Shown: piece after piece, positions 13,114 to 64,000 of the stretch
Numbering within the stretch: position 1 is the first letter of the stretch
How the letters are laid out: every line of letters begins with the position of its first letter
NCBI GenBank assembly: GCA_024349245.1
Contig: JALDNG010000041.1
Coordinates: 6,406,001-6,470,000 of the forward strand
Direction of reading: 5' to 3'
DNA: 64,000 nucleotides
Source of the DNA: Neodontobutis hainanensis
Taxonomy: Eukaryota; Chordata; Actinopteri; Gobiiformes; Odontobutidae
Made by a program: the position numbers and the translations under genes
The notes under the pieces: model-generated
The model's database searches: none
What the model saw: the letters and a program-made list of their open reading frames with translations, nothing else
What the model was told of the DNA's origin: nothing

Positions 13114-14475
13114 ACCGTTGTGCTACATTCCCTTGCAGAATTTGTTATTTTGTTTTGTACATTTTTCAGAGAATATAATTGATAGACAATTGCCTTTTTT
13201 ACTCATAGTGGTTGGATGAAGCCATTTATTGTCAATTGTCAATTGTGTTTGGTCTTTTTTAAATCATAATGACAACAAACTACCCAAATGTCCCTGATCA
13301 AAATACCCTGGTGATTTTGTCCTGATAACATGCACATAAGTTGACACAAACAGGTTTGAATGACTACTAAAGGTATCCATCCTCACCTGGGATCTGTTTG
13401 CTTGTAATCAGTGTTTATGAATTAAAGATCAGTGAGTTTCTGTGCTTCTGACAGATCCTTGCATTTTTCATCCAGTACTGCCCTGATATTTCTGTCTGAG
13501 TCATGGGAAAAGCAAAAGAATTGCGAAAGGATCTGTATAAAACAGGAAAGGAATATAAAAATATATTAAAGGAATTTATTTGAGAATGCCAATCAGCAGA
13601 GTTTAAACTCTGAAAAAAAAGAAGTAGAAAATGAAAACAAAAATTTACAAAAAAAACAAAAATTTCAGCCACAACTGCTGGAAAATTGTTTGGGATGCAC
13701 AGCAAAACCCACAAATAACTTTAGCTGAAATACAAGACTCTCTGAAAAAAGTTGCGTGGCTGTTTCTAGATGAACAATAAGGAGGCACTTGAAGAAAAAT
13801 GGGCTGCATGGTCAAGTCGTGAGAAGGCGGCCATTACTACGCAAATGCAACAAAGCATCCCGCTTACAATACGCCAAACAGGACAGAAACAAGCCTCAAA
13901 ACTTCTGAAAAAAAGTCCTTTGGAGTGATGAGACAAAAATTGAAGTTTCTGGCCACAACCATAAATGTTACATTTGGAGAAGAGTCAACAAGGCCTATGA
14001 TGAAAAATGCACCATTCCTTCTGTGAAACATGGAGGTGGATCTGAAGTTTTGGGGATGTGTGAGCTACAAAGGAACAGGAAAAGATGAATGCAGCATGTT
14101 ATCAGTAAATACTGGAGGAGAATTTGCACTCATCAGCCCGAAAGCTTGCACATGGGACGTACTTGGACATTCCAACATGGCAACGATCCAAAGCACAAGG
14201 CCAAGTCAACCTGTCATTGGCTACAGCAGCATAAAGTGTAGGTTCTGGACTGGCCTCAGTCTCCTGATCTCAGTATCATTGAGCCACTCTGGAGAGATCT
14301 TAAACAGGCAGTTCATGCAGGACAGCCCAAGAATTTACAGGAACTGGAGGCTTTTTCCAAAAAAGAATGGGCAGCTTTACCATCTGAGAAAATAAAGTGC
14401 CTCATCCACAACTTCCACAAAAGTCTTCAAGCTGTCATTGATGTTAAAGGTGTTACTGCACAGTAGTGTACAAGC
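13114..14475 (+). pseudogene. Decayed Tc1/mariner transposon, transposase relic
   Basis: The left end (13114-13330) matches the terminal region of the copy at 21.2 kb (GCAGAATTTGTnATTT..., GTGGTTGGATGAAGCC, CATAATGACAACA), but its outermost bases carry deletions. From about 13740 to 14460 the plus strand encodes pieces of a Tc1-type DDE transposase in shifting frames: WSDETKIEVSGHN (about 13925-13965), RRVNKAYDEK, VKHGGGS, then EPLWRDLKQAVHAGQP and a terminal IHNFHKSLQAVIDVKGVT. Frameshifts and stops interrupt it, so it cannot make an active enzyme. The right terminal repeat is not clearly preserved. It lies downstream of palm2, outside any exon. Confidence 0.88.
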
Positions 14476-14479
14476 TACA

Positions 14480-17400
14480 CTTGTAATGTTGAACACACAC
14501 ATAACATGAAGTCAGCCAAACACTTTGCCTTTAGTAGCTGACATATTTCAAACTTCATTATTAACTCCATGGTACTGGTGTTGAACTGATGTAAATACTA
14601 AATACTGGTGTGAAAGTCAAACCAACCTGACCAAGACACACAAAATTAGGATGATATATTCTAAAATACACCTTTTAATGTCTAATCTACCTTCACAGAC
14701 AGCATTCTTCGGAGCTTTAGTATTTTTCCTCTGTTCTGTGACACATGTTATTCTTATTGTGTAGCCTACTGTCATGATTGTGTCACGCTTTCATACAGAA
14801 AAGTGCACAAAAACTCACCATGACAGTGTGAGGACTTCTGGTTGAAATGGGAGCTTCATATCCATTTGCTGTTGTCACGGTAACCCCCGTTGACGAGCCG
14901 TAGCCTATAATAAAACATAATTGAATTATTGTACCATTGCTCTTTTCATCATTATTTTCCTTTCATTTACATCTGCCTCTTTGTATGTTTTCAGTGAATT
15001 AAAAATGATTTGTTTTGTTTTGTTGTGGTCATTCAGATTTGTATAATGGAGTTTCAAAAGTAAGTGTGAGGCATGATAAAGCCACTCTCCTTTTATGATG
15101 GATGTGCCTGTGACCTGCAAATGCAACAGTGTGGCAGCCATTCATCCATTTATTATTTTAAAGTGTCTAACAGTGATAGAGTGAAAATTGCACAGTATAT
15201 TCATGGGACATAAATGGGGCTGACCTACTTAAAGCAGAAATATGGGTTATATGCATCCCTGTTTTGTTAAATTCAACACAAGTAAAGTCCTCATACGATT
15301 TATTTGCAGACCTTCTCTTAGGATGACTATTCACAGACATAGCATTATCCTCTTTTCATATAACTTTGGATCACTTTTTTGCAATACTAACCCTAAAAAG
15401 TATTGATATAGGTACTGATAATAATTTGAATGGCTTGAAGTGGTCTACGTTCTCAAAGTTTGCAAAGCTCAATATAATTCATCTTCCACGGCTGAAATTT
15501 TTATTTGAACCTGGCTGTGTGGAGATGTATATGTGTTAATTAAATAATATTTTTGAATAATTGTGTGGTCATGGTTCCTGTTCAGACAACCATTCTCTAA
15601 GGATAATTCAATATGCAGGCATCTGTTTGCATAAAATACATTTCTGTTCTGCTTATGTGCAGCTGTTCATAACTGCTGCTGATCGTGACGTCTGTACAGA
15701 TCCATAACCACATCTCTCATCTGATGTGATTAAGACAGCATCATAATCACAAGGTAAAAGATATATCGGACAGGGAGTTAACTGTAAGGATATTTGTCAT
15801 GTATGAGTTGTTTTTTTCTGCACTACTTGTAAGTCTAGTGTAGGATGTTTCATTTTCCTTTACCTTACACAAGGGTCTCTTTACTTCTTTTAGTTACATT
15901 TTAGTTATGCTTCTTTATCTCTTCTTTTTTCTCTGATATGTGTAAGCATACCAACAATATTCATTTTCTATCTTCTCTTTAGATGCTGTGGAAAAAGAGT
16001 TCCCTCAGAGACATTAAAGGACTATGACTACAATTTATCATAAAAAATGTCAGCTTATTCTCACTGTCTATTGTTTTTTTAGTGCATTAATATAACCACT
16101 CAATTTTTAGTCATCATCTTTAATATTACGATTCTATGATGGTAATTGATGGTATAATGTGTGTAATGGCAGGAGACAAACAATCCCTGTTATACTTGCA
16201 TATGCTGTTGATCATTCACTGATTTCAAATGATTATTTCTACTGTAATTGTCCTGTAATATTTGGTTTGGGTAAATATAATGTACTGTCAAAGTCATTCT
16301 TTACTTAAACTGTGTGTATACAGTCTGTACTTGTTAGTGGCAGTGGGTAGTATAACAGATAGGGGTGCAGTAGGGATAGCTCATGATCTCTTTGGTCAGC
16401 AGCCAATGAAAAGAAGTTAGAGACAGATGAAAAGAACAACAAGCGGGAGACGGCAGGGGGGCACTGAAGAAAGTCAGCTTTATTTCCAAAGATCGAGAGA
16501 GGATACAGACATGAGAGTAACAGAGAGAGAGACCGCAGTTCAGAGGGTCATACCCACAACAAAGGTATGAACTAGACAGAGTGAACAGTAGAAAATGGCT
16601 CCTTTTTGTCATAACAGTCCATACAACCGTGAGGGCAGGCAGACAGGAAGAACAGAGACCCCTACAGAGGCATAGAGGTACTGCAGGCTTGGCAGTGAAG
16701 CTGGCCAACTCAACAGCTCCATGTGTTACATTAAAACATAAAAAAACCAAACTATGTTGGTCAGCCTCCATACTTTAAACGAATTTTAAATATATTTGGC
16801 TTTTTGGACTAAATTTCTAATGTAAATACACACAATAAGTGCTTCTTAATTCTGATGCACATTTGTGCATTCAACTTTGGGATCACATAAAACTGTATAA
16901 AATGCACTCCTAAATCTTTAAAGCAAGAAATCATGCAACATCTTTATTGTGACCTACATGGGACACAAGAACAGAAAAAATTATAACTGTTTTTTTAAAT
17001 TGTGCCCTGACTTACTGCAAATGATTGTGTAACACTTTAACAAAATGACAGAGATATATGCCTATGAAAAGTTTCAAAAGGTGGTTTGGTGGCGTTTTGT
17101 GAACAGAATGATAAGCAAGCATGTTATTAAAGTCATTATGGTTCCATGCACACATTCATCCTTGTTAAATGGATTTTCAAAGAACTGAAGACGTCTTCAG
17201 CAGTAGCAGTGCTCAGGAGGTCACAGTCAGTGGTAATGGTCAGCAGAAGGTTAAACTGATTGGGTTAATTCTGAGGTTACACACAGCAAAGAAGAGAGGT
17301 TAGTGAGGAAAAAAAAACACTCACATTGTTGTCATGTGGCACTAGTGTAGAACATTATACTCCTAATCTTCTCCATACAACTCTATATGTGAAAAATTAA

Positions 17401-17681
17401 ATAATTGCTAAGTGTCATATAGAGACTATTTACATTTCTATTTTATCTACACAGGTTATTAGACCTCTGGCCTGGCTTGAGCCAGTCACACAGCCAGCAG
17501 AAGTGACAGCAGCAGCGACCAATCACACAAGCCTTTAGATTCATTTAAAAGGTACCTGAAAAAAACTTCTTTGTTACAAAGAGCCTTAACCTCCGTCTTG
17601 GCTATAGTTCCACTAAGGTTTTTCAGATTATTACCTGCTCTGCAGTGACTAGTGTGGTATATGCTAAACATAATGAACACA
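14480..17681. other. Intergenic, no gene supported
   Basis: Non-coding sequence between the Tc1 relic and the inferred palm2 3' end. The 145-codon minus-strand frame at 16334-16771 shows no family resemblance and owes its length to a purine-rich plus strand. An X-box-like motif lies at 14871. Confidence 0.55.
14871..14884. promoter_or_regulatory. RFX X-box-like motif
   Basis: GTTGTCACGGTAAC has both X-box half-sites at the right spacing. It lies 400 bases after the Tc1 relic in intergenic sequence. Confidence 0.33.
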
Positions 17682-19117
17682 TTTATTGTGTCTAAAAAGA
17701 CAGCTATCTATTATAAATTCAAAAGAATAAGAACATTCACTCTTTTTGTGAGTGAATATAGGCTGAAGCACGTAGGCTGCAATATAATAGATTAAGTTTT
17801 TAATGATGCCAGGCCTCATAATTGTAGCACCTTTGTAAACGTGGGCCTGGTTGGTGATCATTGCAGTGCTGGCAGTGTCTAATCTATCTAAAGGCTCATT
17901 TGAACACACATAGTGCCAGATACTCTTCGAGGTCATTCACATCTCTGTGCCCAGGCTGTTAGTTTGTTTGTATGGCTGGTAATGTGTTCCCTTGCTGTCA
18001 GAGTGTCCTCATTAAGCTGCCATTAGCTTCCTGTGTTCTACAATGTCCGACACAGGAAAAGTTGACTTAATAGATCAGTGGCTACTGAAGGTGTTCCACA
18101 ACTTCTTATTGGCTGCTGACAACTAGAACAGGAGGAAGTGCAGTGGAATAGCTGAAATTAATAGACAAAACATTGCAGAGAGAGAAAAGAGAGGGATGTT
18201 GGAAGTGTTGAGTTACTATTAACTAGAATCAAATCTCAGTTTCCCATGGCATCAAAACAATCCAATGGTCTTCAAAAAGAAAAAAAAAAGATAACAGCAA
18301 ACTAAAAATAAACTCTAATATATTAAAACTATAACTATATTTTTTCTTTGTGGAAGAATAAAGAGGCACATAAAGAAACCAAGGCAACAAGTATCCTCCT
18401 CTCCGCTGTGGCCAAAGTCTGCTTCAGGAAGAAAACGTGGTTGTGTTAATGTGTCTGTGTTTTCAAGACAAAACTAGAGCTTCAGAAAGAAGAAAAAAAC
18501 ATCCTCGCTAATGTCTGAGAAGACATCTGTCATCCATGTCCTCATATAATATAAAGGTAAAGATGAAAGCATCTGGACATAGATTTTTAGGTAGAAGTGC
18601 CAACTAAAATGCAATTAAAGAAAAAGATTGTCCATATGTTTTTGTCTTAATCTTGTTATGCCATACTTGCTAATATGTGATGCTGTGTCTTTGAGTGTTA
18701 AACTCTATGGACAATCATTTACTTGATTGCCATAGAGCAAGAAGTATTTGTTTGAGAGTCAATGTGGCAGATTGTCTTTTTTGTCTTGTTGACCACTGAC
18801 AGGTTTACCTGGTTTGTCCAAAACACTCACAGACACGGGCTTTCGCCATCTAGGTACTTTTGCTTTAGCAGCGTAACAACAACAAAACTATGCATCTTAG
18901 CATTACTCTGTGAAATATGTTGACTGAGAAGACAAAACCTTTTTGTTGGCAAAGATGACAGTGTTAAAAGTCAAAGGTCAGACATGACAGTATGTGAGTG
19001 TGTGTAGCAGCCAGTCAGAGTCCGAGCAGGAGGGAGGCAGGGCTTCTGTTAGTAACCATCCAGACAGAGAGAGGGGTGTTGGGGTGATAATAAAAGAGGG
19101 AGGGGTGGAAGTTTCAG
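17682..19117 (-). other. palm2: palm2 probable 3'UTR with candidate poly(A) signals
   Basis: No recognisable coding sequence follows the palm2 stop for more than a kilobase. The first canonical minus-strand poly(A) hexamer I found is AATAAA at 17682-17687, followed by T/G-rich sequence (TGTGTTCATTATGTTT). An ATTAAA variant lies just upstream at 17799-17804, and further AATAAA copies occur at 16943-16948 and 16479-16484. The 3'UTR would therefore be about 1.3-1.4 kb if the first signals are used. Extent is inferred from hexamers only. Confidence 0.4.
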
Positions 19118-59454
<40,337 letters not shown>

Positions 59455-59700
59455 GACTGCAGCGCCGCTCTCCTTCAACCACTCCTGCTGCTCCTCACTG
59501 TCCTCCGCTGTCCTGCTCTCCTCCACCTGCCTCCCCACCGCCTCCTCTCTCGCACGTCTCTCCTCCTCCTTCTGCCCCTCCTGCTGCCGTGTCCTTGTGA
59601 TGTTTCAGATGTGTCAGAGCGGCTGCCGCATCGAGCTCTCCTCCCAGACGCCCACAAGCACGTCAGTAAAGAGTGGTCCCTTCATTTGTGTGTCTGAAGA
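59455..59700 (-). promoter_or_regulatory. palm2: palm2 probable 5'UTR / first-exon region with in-frame uORF
   Basis: This stretch upstream of exon 1 is richer in C+G and CpG than its surroundings, as expected near a promoter. A 23-codon uORF runs 59685 to 59614 (ATGAAGGGA... to TGA), in the same frame as palm2. A second in-frame TGA lies at 59607-59605, and after it the frame is open to the palm2 ATG. Minus-strand sequence just upstream (about 59700-59840) is a long pyrimidine-rich tract ending TCTTCAG. That could be a splice acceptor or simply promoter sequence. No TATA box was seen, and the transcription start cannot be placed from sequence alone. Confidence 0.45.
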
Positions 59701-59889
59701 GTTGTAACAGCGGAGAGTGATGACAAAAAAAGTGGGAAGAGATGGATGTTAGAGACGGGAAAAGGAAGCAGGAGGAGAGGGTGAAGGTGAATTGAGGAAG
59801 CAGGACACAAGGAAAGAGACGGCAAAGATACAATGTACAGAGCCTTAAGAGAGCTGCTGGATAATAAAAGGAGTGGCCAACCTGCTTCA

Positions 59890-62660
59890 CTTGGGCTGCT
59901 ACCCTGAGAACAACCCTTTTTCCTCAGAGACCAGAGAGGGATTTATTTAAAGAGGCAGACGGAATCACCAGAGTATCCCACTGTTAGGGAAGAGAAGATT
60001 TTATATCCTAATAGGATAAGTAGGGCGTCCACACAAAAAGGGATTTAGGAAGATATTCAGCTTGAAGTGTAAAATTATTTTTCATACGATGATATGAGTT
60101 TGATGGGTGATGCCTAAAAACTTGACAACTTAAGCCAATAAGTACATGTAGACTCCTTATCTGACTGAGAATGCCAGCTGAAGCTTTTGTTTTATGTGTG
60201 TTAACAAGGATTTTCTTTTTTTTAACAGAAACCCTTCACTTCTGAGTGATTTTATAATGTTTATGTTGTGCACAGACACTTAAGGATATCCATTTGAAAG
60301 CCAGAAGATATTGAGAAAAAAAGCTGCATGTAGAGTATTTTTGGGATTTAGATTTTTTTGGATTTTCTGGTGTGAGATTTCCCACGTTTCGGTCTAGAAG
60401 ATTTAGCAATGTTTTTTATCTTTACGCATGTGTACAGCATGGCGCTGCTCTGATTATATAAACCTGTGGTTGGTAAATCCAATTACTAACCAGGTATTAA
60501 TTTAAAGTGCAGGAGCCCTACCAGATGGTTCTGTGGCAGAGTCAGGTTAACATCTCAGCACATCACTCACTTCTGTAAAATCTCAGACTGTACTCTTGTG
60601 TGGAATCATAACATTTAAGATCAGTTTTTAAATGTTTACATATGTGGCAGGCTTTACCTCTACAGTTAAATCAGTATTACAGTATATGTTAGGGGGTACA
60701 AAAAGCAAGAGGCTCAGCTGCTTTATGATTTTCTGTCACACGATTTATTGCAGCAAAATCAGATCCCCAGCTTTTTTACATCAAGTAGTTTTGTCTGTTT
60801 ACCTTTGCTTTGTGTTCATTTTATCCACAAACCCTGGCCTTACAGCAGCTATAAAGTTAATAAAGCTTGGTACATACTACGCAAAAACAGAAATCTGTTC
60901 TTGAGGTGGCAAGAAGAACAAAGTTAGTTCTGGATAAAACATTTTATACTTCACAAGAAACTCAAGCACAGAACTCCTCGCTAAACCATTTCTACTTTAA
61001 ATTTTAGACCAATCAGAATAATTCGTTGACACCAACAAGAAAAACAGTTCTGCCCAGACGAAGTGTCAAGAAATCTCAAGAGTTCTCAAGACAGTCAGAA
61101 CAAATTTATCTGTTTTTGCGGAATATGTACCAACCTTTCAGGGACTCAAATGCACAACTTAAAATCAATACAGGCAAAGGTCTATACACGAGAAGTCAAG
61201 CCAAAAATATCCAGGCAAACAAACCAAAAGAGTAAGGCGGAGATGGTTCAAAATACATGAGGCACCATCATACACAGGCTACAGACATTAAGAGCCCTCT
61301 GAAACACTTCTACAGAGAATAAGACAAACGAGCACAGACAGGAAGAATAACACAGACTAAATACACAACAAAACACAGGTGCAGCACATTAGGGCGGAGC
61401 AAGCAATCACAAAAGGCAGAAAAACACACAAGAGCAGGACAAGAAACTGGAAAGAGAGAGAAAAGTGTTTTCAAAATAAAACAGGAACTTAGGATAAAGT
61501 AACAGACCCATAACATAATCTCACATAAAGTGTTCATCTATATATATATATATTATTAGTCTCACAATCTAATGAAGACATTTCAGCAGTTGTCCCGACC
61601 AAGCCTGGCGGGACAACAAAGTCAGTAACACATCCACATTAATTAAAATTCTTCCTCCCAATCCCACTGTGGCTGTAAGTCTGTAAATTATAAACAGTAC
61701 AGTTGTACATTACTTCATTACTTTATTGTAAAAAAGATGATTAGATATTTAATGTCCTAATTGTTCTTTATTTGATCTAATTATTTACAGTTACAAACAC
61801 ATATTTGGACATAATCAGTGTTTAGTGTTTTATCGTAAAACCTTCACACTAGTTCTGGGAACACAGCGAAGGTCAGCTCTCTTAAAATGTCAGGACAATG
61901 ACATTCCCCAGCTGTCCCACACTCAGACCCTTGTGGAGCTATTTCTTCTTCACTTATCGGACCTCCTCTCAGCTGGCTCCTTCACTACGCTCCTCTTTGG
62001 CGGTGCGTGTTCCTCTGCGGTTATCATATTGCCTGGTATGTCAGTTATTCTCAGTCCGCTCCTCAGGTTTAGGTACTGGCCTTAAATGGTCATCAGACAT
62101 GCACCCCTCTAGGCCTCCACACTCACAGCGCTGCAGACGAGACTGTGCGACCCGGCTGATGTTTGTTGTTGAGAGTTTAAAGAGGATGAGGATCATTTAA
62201 AGCTTCAATCAGGCCATCTGTTGCATAATTAATAGACGTGGTTCAAGCCCCTTTAACTCATAATGTGTGGTCTGATTAGAGGCATGTGAGGGATAAAATG
62301 AATGCACGCTCTGATGTAGACGTAGGGTTGTAAATTATAATTATACCTTTCTCTATATTGTTATACACCATTATGGTTTGCATGGTATTATAGAGGTAGA
62401 AAATTATGGAAAAGTGCAAAGCTACTTTTTTTTATTTTTTTTTTTAGTATGGACAACACAAGTACATTAGATCAAACCAGATGTATTGTTTGAGTGTTAG
62501 AGCACGCATACTTTAAAGGGAGGCTTTTAAGAACACTAGGTGTGTACGCATTAAAATGGTAACTAGACCAGTGTAAACAAGACATATTTACACATATTCA
62601 CATTCTTGTGTGGACAACTCTGCCCAGACTGAAGCTATTGCGTTAGGCCTCAATTAAAGA
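59890..62660. other. Upstream flank of palm2, no gene supported
   Basis: Non-coding by inspection. A slightly GC-richer patch at 61850-62160 has open frames of up to 100 codons on the plus strand, but no recognisable protein and no clear splice sites. In mammals PTPN3 lies head-to-head with PALM2; I see no trace of its coding exons here. Confidence 0.5.
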
Positions 62661-62673
62661 TGTTTGTCTACAG

Positions 62674-62850
62674 TTATGGGTCAGTGGGAAGCGAGTTCCA
62701 GAGTCTGGGCCCTATAAAGGAGAAGCAAGTCTGTCCAGAAGATGGTCTACTGTGGACAACTTTGGAACTATTCAGTCCCCATTGACAGAGGCTTGGTCGG
62801 AAGATCTGTGAGAGCTCTGATGTCTGACAGTGAGAGCAGAAAACAGTGAT
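62674..62850 (-). mobile_element. LINE ORF C-terminal fragment
   Basis: The minus strand encodes SSGQTCFSFIGPRLWNSLPT, which matches the conserved 'F(S/A)..GP..WNSLP' end motif of fish LINE polyproteins. Nothing else of the element is clear; it is a short dead fragment upstream of palm2. Confidence 0.55.
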
Positions 62851-63029
62851 GACACACTGTTGTTCAAACAAAACTGTTTTAAACTGCTAACATTTATAAA
62901 GTTTTCAAAAGTAAAAAGCTTGTATTTTTCTATGATATTACAAAGATGCCATCTCATAGGTTTTCTATCCAAGGACTACAATTGAAGGACTGGCTTTAAT
63001 GTGGAGGGGGCCCTAATGTGATACAATGG

Positions 63030-63222
63030 GGCACATTGGCTCAATTGTAGAACAATCTATAACCGGAAGGTTGGTGGTTTGATTCCCGCTCTCCCCACAG
63101 TTCATACTGTTGTTGTGTCCTTGGGCAAGACACTTAACCCTCCTTGCCTCCAGTGGTGTTCCAGCTGTGACACTGGTGAACAGGAGCTTTGGATAAAAGT
63201 GTCTGCTAAATGTAAATTTAAT
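63030..63222 (+). mobile_element. tRNA-derived SINE with L2-like tail
   Basis: Degenerate A-box region (TTGGCTCAATTGTAGAAC), B box GGTTTGATTCCC (about 63075), CCCCACAGTTCATACTGTTG, TGTCCTTGGGCAAGACACTT and the tail TTTGGATAAAAGTGTCTGCT-AAATGTAAAT. Same family as the 58.3 kb copy. Located upstream of palm2. Confidence 0.85.
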
Positions 63223-63655
63223 ACAATAAGAAAAATCAAATGTGAGAAAATCATTACAGTCATGTTTAACAAAGCAGCTTAAGTTTAGATTTTGGTTTAT
63301 TTCCTATTACACTAGAATAATATTAGGCATAAATAAATAATCACTCGATTTAAAACGCTGATCCTGGACTGAATGACAAAGTGTAAATTTAAGGAGAGTG
63401 CTGTCATCTTGTGGAATCATCATTAAGCTTCCTGGCAAATTTAGAAATGTTCCTGTAGCAGATGTGAACCAAAAACCTTTTCTTTGTTGCTAGAATTGCT
63501 TTGGGCCCCAAACAGGAAGGGGGCCCCCAAAGATGACTAATTACATATCGAATTTCTAAAGTTCATGTTGCTGGTTGTTCAAGTATCACGTTTAATAAAC
63601 ATGCTGTTACTACTTTGATGTGGCACTGCAAACACACGTGTAATGATCAGAGTGT

Positions 63656-63670
63656 CCAGTAGAGGGCAGC
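63656..63670 (+). promoter_or_regulatory. CTCF-like motif
   Basis: CCAGTAGAGGGCAGC matches the CTCF core at every position. It lies about 4 kb upstream of the palm2 first exon. Confidence 0.38.
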
Positions 63671-64000
63671 ATATGCCAGTTTCTACGTGGCAGTGACATT
63701 ACGAATCTGACATTTTTTTTCCTTTTTCATGTAAACTTTTTCCCACAGGTCATTTAGTGTTTTTGTTTCATTGTTCATTTTCAGTCATGGGTCCATTCAT
63801 AAATCGAGTAATAGACATATGCCATTGTTTTCACGTTTCTTTTTTCCCCGTAGGTAAAAGCTGCTTGGTTTATATTTTTGTTTAGTGTAGTATGTGGGGT
63901 CCAGTTAGTTTTCCAAAAAGCCTGTGTGCAGACAGGTCGAAAGACAGTGAGGGTGAACAGACTGAGACGAGAGGAAGCATCCATTCTCTCTGCTTCAGTG

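Noticed and set aside
14030..14395. 121-codon plus-strand open frame
   Set aside because: A stop-free stretch within the broken Tc1 transposase relic, mostly in the wrong frame; not an independent gene.
16334..16771. 145-codon minus-strand open frame
   Set aside because: Cys/Ser/Leu-rich translation of a purine-rich opposite strand; no recognised domain, and it lies beyond the likely palm2 3' end.
17866..17884. Partial resemblance to miR-34 (TGGCAGTGTCTAA)
   Set aside because: Only the first 11 bases match; the rest diverges and no complementary arm is present nearby.
61825..62200. Possible first exon of a head-to-head neighbour such as ptpn3
   Set aside because: Only a mild GC rise and chance open frames; no recognisable protein sequence or clear splice donor.

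Overview
This is a 64 kb window of vertebrate nuclear DNA, almost certainly from a ray-finned (teleost) fish. It is AT-rich and intron-dominated. It carries teleost-type transposons: Rex3 (RTE-clade) retrotransposon fragments, decayed Tc1/mariner elements, tRNA-derived SINEs ending in a conserved TGTCCTTGGGCAAGACACTTAACC block, and many microsatellites. There are no operons, CRISPR arrays, rRNAs or convincing free-standing tRNA genes, and almost all short open frames in the window are chance.

The one gene I can reconstruct is on the minus strand: paralemmin-2 (palm2). I find eight coding exons running from about 59.45 kb down to 19.12 kb. Their splice phases agree at all seven junctions, giving a predicted 464-residue protein. 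The order is: a short N-terminal exon; the paralemmin coiled coil (exons 2-5); a 22-nt microexon and a 99-nt linker exon; and a large 3' exon with the conserved paralemmin core and a prenylated, palmitoylated C-terminus (CQCC-ILM). Introns are 7.3, 9.2, 7.1, 11.2, 0.5, 2.7 and 0.9 kb.

Downstream of palm2 in its reading direction there is a probable 3'UTR (19.1 to about 17.7 kb), then mostly non-coding sequence. At 12.3-12.9 kb there is a CpG-rich promoter-like block with a good minus-strand splice donor (CTACAG/GTAAAT). I read this as the non-coding first exon of another minus-strand transcript leaving the window on the left. By known vertebrate gene order (PALM2 followed by AKAP2) it could be akap2, but no coding exon of akap2 is visible.

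Repeats, left to right: a (TATC)n array at 9.5 kb; a hAT-like fragment at 11.0-11.4 kb; a Tc1 relic at 13.1-14.5 kb (+); a second, oppositely oriented Tc1 relic at 21.2-22.4 kb followed by a drifting AACC/ACCG/AACT array; SINEs at 30.0, 32.4, 44.4, 49.3, 58.3 and 63.0 kb; Rex3 pieces at 39.4-40.5 kb (-) and 53.6-54.2 kb (+); other LINE tails at 37.7-38.1, 42.5-42.7 and 62.7 kb; and a perfect 30-bp palindrome beside a CTATG-type array at 41.8-42.2 kb. No clearly novel multi-gene system is visible. The items most worth checking are the in-frame N-terminal extension and uORF of palm2, the downstream CpG promoter, an unexplained coding-like island at 24.7 kb, and the palindrome/array at 41.8 kb.
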